This document shows positions 57,545 to 64,000 of a stretch of DNA of 64,000 nt, one piece after another. The DNA is taken from the NCBI RefSeq assembly GCF_949987535.1, contig NC_080070.1:10598016-10662015 (forward strand), in the 5' to 3' direction. Source of the DNA: Balaenoptera acutorostrata (lineage: Eukaryota > Chordata > Mammalia > Artiodactyla > Balaenopteridae). The stretch's first letter is position 1, and every line of letters starts with the position of its first letter. The translations under genes were made by a program, and so were the position numbers. The notes under the pieces are model-generated. The model was not told the DNA's origin and ran no database searches. It saw only the letters and a list, made by a program, of their open reading frames with translations.

Positions 57545-59519
57545 AATTATAGTGGAGCACATAGGAGCAAAACTAGCCTGCAGAGAGCTCAGAAGAAAGG
57601 ATGTGTTAGGAAACAGACAATAAGGTTGTTACAGTAATGTGATATTGTAGATGAGAAAGAGCAGAGAGTTAATTGAAGGGAAAGAGAAGAAAGAAGGTAA
57701 AGAACAAAACAGAGCAGGATAAACAATGATGCAAGAAGGGAAAAATAGATATTGTTGTTGAGCTGTTATTGCCACTCTTTTATAGTAAGTAGTTAGTGGC
57801 AACTGGGTTTGCCCACGAGTTCTGGTGACATACAATGACGTGGTGGTATTGAAACGTCCTCAGAGTGTTCCAGGTCAGTGAGTATTCATGTTGAAACTAT
57901 CTTAGTGCTCTACCATTATTTGTTATGAAAGGAAAACAAATAGGAGAAAAATTAATGGCTAATTATTCTTAATTACCTCCAACTAAGTAAATTATACCTA
58001 CAATATAAATTCAATGTGGGGTACCCTAGCTCTCAAAGGACACCCAGAAAGAGTCCTGTTTTCCCTTGAGAACAGAAAAATAGATACAACAAAGACCCTG
58101 TTCCGTATCCCCACAAAAAACCCATCATGTTCCTTCTCATTTTCTGAAGGCATTGAACTCAAATTAAGTGGGTACTGATGGAGAAAATGTCTATTTCTGG
58201 CACTTTAGATTTAATGAGCAACCTTCTGTAAAGTGCCCCATATGTTAGGACTATTTCAAGTAGCTTTAAACAAAAGGAGAGATTCTATATTGTATGCATT
58301 TCCTCTATAAGAGAAAAAGAAGAAGAGTATTACGAGATAAGATTAGAGAGGACGTCAAGTTCAAGGTGCATGAGGTGAGAGAGGAGGGCATGGGACCTGG
58401 GTGAAGGACTAGGTTTATTAGATGTCAAAATTGCATAAAGCTTGCTCTATCCTCTCCTCCTGAATGTTTTCACAAAGTGCATCTTTAATACAGTCCAGTA
58501 ATTTTTGTAAAAGAAAGAAAATCTGATTTGTCATTGGAAATTCTGATGTATTTTAAGAAGATATTATTTTCATTCAGTAATTCACCCTACTAAGACCCTT
58601 TTCTAATTTTGTTTCTCCTCTCCTCTATAAGTGCTTTTATTTATGATCTTTTATTAATGGCATGGTACTTTAACATCAATAACCATTAAGCATAAAGAAA
58701 ATGTGGATGTTTGATCAAAATGATTTCCAAAAGTTTTCAAGTGTTTTGCCATTAAGTTTCAAGTCTCTGAATACTTAAAATGGAGTTATTTAGGCTATGT
58801 TGAGGAAAAAAATTTCCAGAGGTGAAAAAAATTGCAAAAGAGATTTAAATAGAAGCAATAAGCCTCTTGAAGGGATTAGCAAGAAATAGAATCACATTTA
58901 CAAACAAAAATGGTTGCCTCCTAATAAAATGATTCTGTTCACCCAGGTCTAAAAAGACAACATTCCCATTCAAAAGATCATTGCTTTGCAAGATATTTAA
59001 AGCAAGAACATGACCATGGTACAATACAAATAATAAAGTTAGGAATTAGTGTTTGGGTGTAATGTTGTCATTTATATTCTATAACACAGAACATTTAATA
59101 AATTAACTGTCAGCTCTGAATTCCTTACAGTTATTTGTTCTACAAGGTTTATTCTGTGGTTGCCTTCTTTTGGGAATTGTTAAGTCAACTGACATGTAGA
59201 AAAATACGTAATAAAGGGTGTATGTCCTTCTAAACTCCTAGTTCTGTGTTGACACTAGATATTTTGTATTCTTTCACACAGTAAAAGTGTAATTTACTAA
59301 GTTCTACTTTACACCAGGCACACTAGCTGTACTTGGGGTATATGCATTGGGATATATGCATTGGGATAGCTTGTTATGTCGTAATGTTTCCTAATAAAAG
59401 CCTGCCACTTCTTAGTTAAACCCCTTTGGAAGGAGCCAAGAAAGTCCCATTTTGTATGGTACACTTTTGAATAGTGAACACAGCTCTGGTGAAGTTTCCA
59501 TGTGTTAAAAAGTTGATAC
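57545..59519. other. Mostly unassigned intergenic sequence
   Basis: 57545-57720 may be antisense L2. The rest shows no gene or confident repeat. A small tandem duplication of tatatgcattggga lies at 59339-59367. Confidence 0.4.
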
Positions 59520-59690
59520 ACACTAGTATATATAAAATAGATAACTAATAAGAACCTACTGTATAGCACAGGGAACTCTACTCAATAGTCTGTAATGGCC
59601 TATATGGAAAAAGAATCTAAAAAAGAGTGGATATATGCATATGTATAACTGATTCACTTTGCTGTGCACCTGAAACTAAAAGGTACTTCC
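59520..59690 (+). mobile_element. Short LINE-1 3'-UTR fragment
   Basis: cactagtatatataaaatag, ataactaataagaacctact, gtatagcacagggaactcta, ctcaatagtctgtaatggcc and tgtataactgattcactttg match the sense artiodactyl/cetacean L1 3' UTR in its long form. It stops at cacctgaaactaaa, short of the usual terminus. No clear target duplication was found. Confidence 0.85.
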
Positions 59691-60634
59691 AAAAGTACTT
59701 CACTCAAACTCAGGGAGTGATAGAGCTCAAGACACTATAACTCATTATTTCATGGCGACTCCCTGCTGTAACCGTCAAAAACACTACATTCATCAGCTTT
59801 AATGATCTCTCACTAGTCCTTACTAGGGATCTCTCTGGAATGTTCTACCTTTAGCTTCTGGCTTTTCATAATATTAATTTTTTTCACTTCTTTTGTTTTT
59901 GTATTCCTATTAGTTTTGAGATATTTCACTTTATTGTACTGTACTATATTCTGTACTATATTCATCTTTTCATTGTTTCTGGATCTTAATGTCAATGTAT
60001 ACTATTTTGGAAGTTTATGACTGCTCATTTGGGGGCTATTTTTATTTACGTACTTAAAGCGATTCTCTACATTTGATGAACTGATATCATAGTAGAGAGA
60101 ATGTATTGTGAAGTGCTGTATGAATATTCCATCTCCAAATCCCTTTTCCTAATGCATTATTAAGTGCACAAGTTGACACTTTTCTTAATGTTTGAAAAAT
60201 GAAACATGAACAATATTTCAGAAGTAACATTGTTACTAACTTCCAATACTAAAGGAAGGAAAACAAAGAATTCAAGGACAGCTGAAAACACACAGGGCAA
60301 ACAGAAGTGCTGCCCATTCAAAGAAGTGCTGTCTACGGTTGCCAGAATTAGAAGAAAAATAGACAAGAAGAAGATTTTTCTTTTCTTATACCTGCTGACA
60401 AAAGTGCATGGATTTTCAAGTTTTGCAGGGACGGATAATTCAATGTGCCATGAATTCAAGGAAACAATGAAGAGCAATACATAGCAGTGGCAAGGAAAAC
60501 TACCTGGCCCAATTTCCTGCCTTAGAAAGAATGACAAAAATAAGAGAAGCAAAGTTTGTATTTGTCACTTTCCTAATATACAGCATATTGTCCCTTTCCT
60601 ATGGGGTGTATTTTTGTATTCTTGCACACATTAA
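59691..60634. other. Unassigned intergenic sequence
   Basis: Overlapping open frames at 60160-60552 (minus, 130 codons) and 60206-60484 (plus, 92 codons) show no recognisable domain. No gene is supported. Confidence 0.4.
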
Positions 60635-60644
60635 GGACAACTTG

Positions 60645-60865
60645 TTTACAAGGACGAAATAGAGACACAGATGCAGAGGACAAACGTATGGACACCAAGG
60701 GGGGAAAGGGGGGGCTGTGCTGGTGGAGGGATGACTTGGGAGATTGGGATTGACATGTATACACTAATATGCATAAAATAGATAACTAATAAGAACCTGC
60801 TGTATAAAAAATAAATAAATAAATAAATAAAATGGGAATAACTTGCAAAAAAAAAAAAAAAAAAG
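60645..60865 (+). mobile_element. Short LINE-1 insertion with early 3' end and bipartite tail
   Basis: The L1 3' UTR (gacaaacgtatggacaccaa, tgggagattgggattgacat, gataactaataagaacctgc) ends at ctgctgtata, then aaaaaataaataaataaata, 14 non-A bases, and a run of 18 A at 60847-60864. A 10-bp target duplication, GGACAACTTG, lies at 60635-60644 and 60866-60875. Long-form copies at 9554 and 59520 continue past this point with gcacagggaact. Confidence 0.92.
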
Positions 60866-60875
60866 GGACAACTTG

Positions 60876-61774
60876 GTGTTAAATCTAGTTGTATGGAAGC
60901 AATGACTAAGATTGCTTGAGCAGGATACTTCCAAATAAAACAAGAGGCTGTCCTGAGAGCTCCAGACACCTAAATAAGGCTGCAGAGGAGGTATTGTATC
61001 AAGCAGGAGACAAATTTGGTTTAGTTTGATCTGACGGAGAGCTTCTCAGGAGTATGCTAATAAGGAAATTTTTGTCAGAAAGCATTTATTCTCATAAAAG
61101 TTATTGTCATGACAGCTGTTAACAGCATTAGCAACACCAATAAAATTAAGATGCTCTCCTCCTTATGTTTAAAAGCTGAAAAAATCTGCCTACCTGAGTT
61201 GGACTCATAAGAATACCAAAAAACTGCAGTAAGCTACTCTTGGGCAATAAGCAAAAATGATATGATACAAATCATTTTCAGAGGCTTTACTGCTAAGTAC
61301 CTATTACAGCTAGAAATAGAGCATTAAGAAGCAATAGACCATGTTGCACTGGCCCATTTATGCTGTATACACATTGTGTATTCATTGTTTGTATAGGAGT
61401 AACCCACCAGCATGCATCTAGCTAGAACTGCCGCATAAAGGCATGGACTGTTTGAAGGGGTTATGGAACATGAACGGGGTTGTGGGGCTGGCAGGGGTCG
61501 TAAGAGCCATAAAAGCAGGCTTGAGACCAGAAATCCAAGTAAAACAGAATGTTCTACCCATACTTCCCTCCCTTATTCCTGAAAATCATTAAAGCATTTC
61601 AAGGAGCATAGAAAGCCAGCTCATGGGAGAGACTGCCCCAAGAGAATTCCCCAAAACACAATAGCTTCCCTGACTCACAAGACATCAGCTCTGTTTGATT
61701 CTGGCAGAAGAGTACGGGTGGGTCAGAGAAACATGCCTCATTGTGGTCAATGCTTTCAATGTCCTTTCTTTGTT
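60876..61774. other. Unassigned intergenic sequence
   Basis: No gene is recognised. The block 61420-61720 is of mixed composition (gggctggcaggggtcgtaag) and could be a worn LTR, but no family could be named. Confidence 0.4.
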
Positions 61775-62110
61775 TTAATCTTAATTTTTTTACAGCTTTA
61801 TTGAGATGTAATTGATATACAACAACCTGTACCTACTCCAAGTATACATATGGATACATGATAACAAACACATACACCACTCCAAAGAATTTCCTTGGGT
61901 CCCTTTGTAATCCTTTTCCTACATCCCCCGCCCATCCCCCAGTCCCCTGTCACCAGGCAAACACTGATTTGCTTCCTGTCGCTATGGATTTATTTACCTT
62001 TTCTAAAATTTTGCATGAATTGAATTGATGTGAATTGAATAATGCAGCATGTTCACTCCTCTGGCTTCTTTCACTTACCATAATTATTTTTCACGTGTCA
62101 GTGGTTTGTG
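61775..62110 (-). mobile_element. Old LINE-1 (L1ME-like) 3' UTR fragment
   Basis: ttttttacagctttattgag, atgtaattgatatacaacaa, gggtccctttgtaatccttt, ccctgtcaccaggcaaacac, tgatttgcttcctgtcgcta and ctctggcttctttcacttac match the antisense 3' UTR of the same kind of old L1 as 30028-30798. Confidence 0.78.
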
Positions 62111-62614
62111 GGTATCAACAGTTGACTCAGCAGAATTTTGTTCAACCTAATTCTTTCGAGTGAATCAAGAGTTTATTCCCATCTATTGCTAAGTTGAGAC
62201 CTCAGAGCCCAAACATAAGTGGTGTTCAGTCAGAGGCTTCGACTTTAATTAAAGGTGATTTGTGTAACGTTTGATGCTTTCTTATTTCCATCACACAATG
62301 ATAAGTAATATCAATAAAATCATTTTTCCTCCTACCTGCTAGATGTCTCATCATTTACTGGCTCAGCTGCAAGTGTATGCTTTCCTGTGCAATGATCATC
62401 TCATAGCAGAGAACAAAGATTACCAGACCCCAATAGACTAAATTCACAGAGAATTTGCCCTCAGGCACAGTAACATTGCTAAGTGCACAGATCCTCAACT
62501 GTACACTGCTTGTACCAAAACCCTTCTTCACTACGTAATAGTCATGCAACCCTTAAGAAGTATGCCCCGTATTGTGCCTCTGTTAATCTATTTTACAGAT
62601 GAAGGAACAAATTT
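62111..62614. other. Unassigned intergenic sequence
   Basis: No recognised feature. Confidence 0.4.
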
Positions 62615-62705
62615 TTGTGAAGACAAAATGAGTCAATATATATGAAGCAGTTAGAACAGCGCCTGATACACAGTGAGCATCACGCAAGTGTGAGCTGTTG
62701 TTGGA
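62615..62705 (+). repeat. MIR SINE 3' part
   Basis: aaaatgagtcaatatatatg, aagcagttagaacagcgcct, gatacacagtgagcatcacg match the sense MIR end (taaatgagttaatatatgta, aagcacttagaacagtgcct, ggcacatagtaagc). Confidence 0.68.
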
Positions 62706-62707
62706 AG

Positions 62708-62773
62708 TGGGAGTTGGGTTGCTGTTGATGGAATTCTTTTTGGGAGTTGGGATGTTGTTGATGGAATTCTTTT
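62708..62773. repeat. 33-bp tandem duplication
   Basis: Unit 1 (62708-62740) and unit 2 (62741-62773) both read tgggagttggg, then an 11-base middle and gaattcttttt, with two differences (t/a and c/t). The unit length is a multiple of three, so an antisense open frame crosses it as an 11-residue repeat, but nothing else supports that frame as a gene. Confidence 0.9.
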
Positions 62774-63333
62774 TAACAGGTGACACATACTCCTGACCCA
62801 CATCAATGTTAATGAAGCAGAAATAGTTTTTAGCCTTACTTTTTTGATTTCTTGTTCCTATTTGGAAAAAGATGAAAGGTAATGAGAAAAAGGAAAAGTG
62901 TGACAACCAAGTCCCCTTAGATAACTTATTGGTTCTTCTCCTCTGCTTCTCTTTTTGAATATTGAATACTGGCAACCAAAGCATCATAGCACATCCTATG
63001 GTTGACCCACTTTCCTCTTACAGTTGTAAGTCAGCCTTCCACAACTGCTCCCCATCTAGGATTAGGAATTCTAGTGTGGGTATCAACTTGCTACCACATC
63101 GAGAAAAAGGTGGTATCTGTGAGCACCAGAGGGAGCCCTTGTTATGAAGTGCTCTGTACTTCCAATTTTGCATCACAGATCTAAAGCAAAAGCTAAAATA
63201 AAAATCCATGTTATTGGCCATATTCAGAAAGTCCTATCTTCATTTGGAATTAACTGCTGAGAGTCTATCAGTCATAATGTTTAAAATAATATCAGGAAAG
63301 TGAGATGTTAGATTTCCATGCAATTTATCAAGT
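62774..63333. other. Unassigned intergenic sequence
   Basis: Short overlapping open frames at 62962-63221 on both strands are featureless. No gene is supported. Confidence 0.4.
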
Positions 63334-63612
63334 TTTTTGTTTGTTTGTTTTTTATTTTTTACAGTAGGTCTTTGCTGGTTATCTATTTTAAATATAGCAG
63401 TGTGTACATGTCAATCCCAAACTCCCAGTCTATTGTGCCCCCCGACCCTTCCCCCCTGATAACCATAAGTACATTCTCTAAGTCTGTGAGTCTGTCTCTG
63501 TTTTGTAAATAAGTTCATTTGTATCTTTTTTTTTTAGATTCCACATATAAGCAATATCATATGATATTTGTCTTTCTCTTTCTGACTTCCTTCACTTAGT
63601 ATGATAATCTGA
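63334..63612 (-). mobile_element. LINE-1 3'-UTR fragment with early 3' end
   Basis: The T-rich start (63334-63360) is followed directly by cagtaggtctttgctggtta, the antisense of taaccagcaaagacctactg. It continues gtcaatcccaaactcccagt, taaataagttcatttgtatc and ttccacatataagcaatatc. The 3' end therefore falls at the same place in the UTR as in 60645-60865. No clear target duplication was found. Confidence 0.88.
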
Positions 63613-64000
63613 CCCCAGCCACTGGCTAGGATAGAACACCAAGGTCTTGCTCTGGGAAAAGGAAGCTGGCAAGAATGAAGAGAATGACCAGGGTCCCACC
63701 CAAGTAGACCCCAGTTCCATGAAAACTGTAGGAAATTCGTAGGAAAGTGGGCAAAACTCAGTGACGTCTCCTATGAAGCAGCATTAGGAAAAGGGACTGC
63801 TTCAAAGGTAGATTCATTTCTACCCCTCAGAATACACAGATATGACTCTGCATACTATCTTTCACTGGTTTGTCCACCCACAGCCTTCAATAAACACAAA
63901 TACAAAGTGCATTTCTAAGCTCCATAAGCATCACTAGAAACTTTTAAAAAGTGAGACTTCCTGCCTTCAGGAGCCTCACTGTTTATTTGTACAAAAACTT
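63613..64000. other. Unassigned right end of window
   Basis: Sequence of mixed composition without a recognised gene or repeat, cut by the window edge. Confidence 0.4.

Noticed and set aside
59339..59367. Small tandem duplication of a tatatgcattggga word
   Set aside because: Real in the sequence but too short and isolated to suggest a function.
60160..60552. 130-codon antisense open frame with hydrophobic segments
   Set aside because: No recognisable domain, overlapped by an equally plausible frame on the other strand. A 130-codon frame can arise by chance in 64 kb.
1..64000. CRISPR arrays, bacterial operons, riboswitches, integrase or attachment sites
   Set aside because: The window is mammalian nuclear DNA full of SINEs and LINEs; no regularly spaced repeat array or prokaryotic gene signal is present.

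Overview
This is nuclear DNA from a mammal, most likely a whale or dolphin. It is AT-rich, and no host protein-coding exon, tRNA gene or other functional RNA gene could be supported. The lineage call rests on tRNA-derived SINEs of the CHR type (opening gggcttccctggtggc, with internal Pol III A and B boxes and an AAATAAAT-type tail), on matching artiodactyl/cetacean L1 3' ends, and on the absence of any recognisable Bov-B or Bov-tA element. All family names come from memory of consensus sequences; no database was searched.

Layout. 1-9.5 kb is mostly unassigned, with one young SINE (6564-6862, perfect 13-bp target duplication) and MIR/L2 fragments. 9.55-13.3 kb has two L1 3' ends, one inserted into an old L2, and an MLT1-type LTR. 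17.0-19.05 kb is an old minus-strand L1 broken by two insertions. 22.5-24.9 kb is an L2 with recognisable reverse-transcriptase-region sequence, split by a SINE. 25.6-26.6 kb has two abutting MaLR-type LTR sequences. 29.7-33.0 kb is an old minus-strand L1 interrupted by two SINEs. 36.0-37.4 kb is L2 plus MIR. 38.15-38.6 kb is a solo LTR. 43.6-45.6 kb is an ERV LTR bracketed by a 44-bp inverted repeat, then L1 and MER5. 47.3-48.0 kb is another ERV LTR. 51.1-52.1 kb is L2 with a nested L1. 53.2-56.3 kb is an old repeat followed by an L1 interrupted by a rearranged younger L1. 57-64 kb holds small L1, L2 and MIR pieces.

The elements do not form a pathway. They form a layered record: L2 and MIR are oldest, then old L1M/L1ME, MaLR LTRs and MER5, then ERV LTRs, then artiodactyl/cetacean L1 ends and CHR SINEs. 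Seven of the younger insertions keep target-site duplications that reconstruct the pre-insertion sequence.

No new gene system was found. The observations most worth checking are a 5'-inverted L1 with an apparent 3' transduction (55466-56258), a SINE with a second tail and extra 3' sequence (22868-23346), L1 copies that end early in the 3' UTR (60645-60865 and 63335-63612), and the inverted repeat around the LTR (43606-44263).
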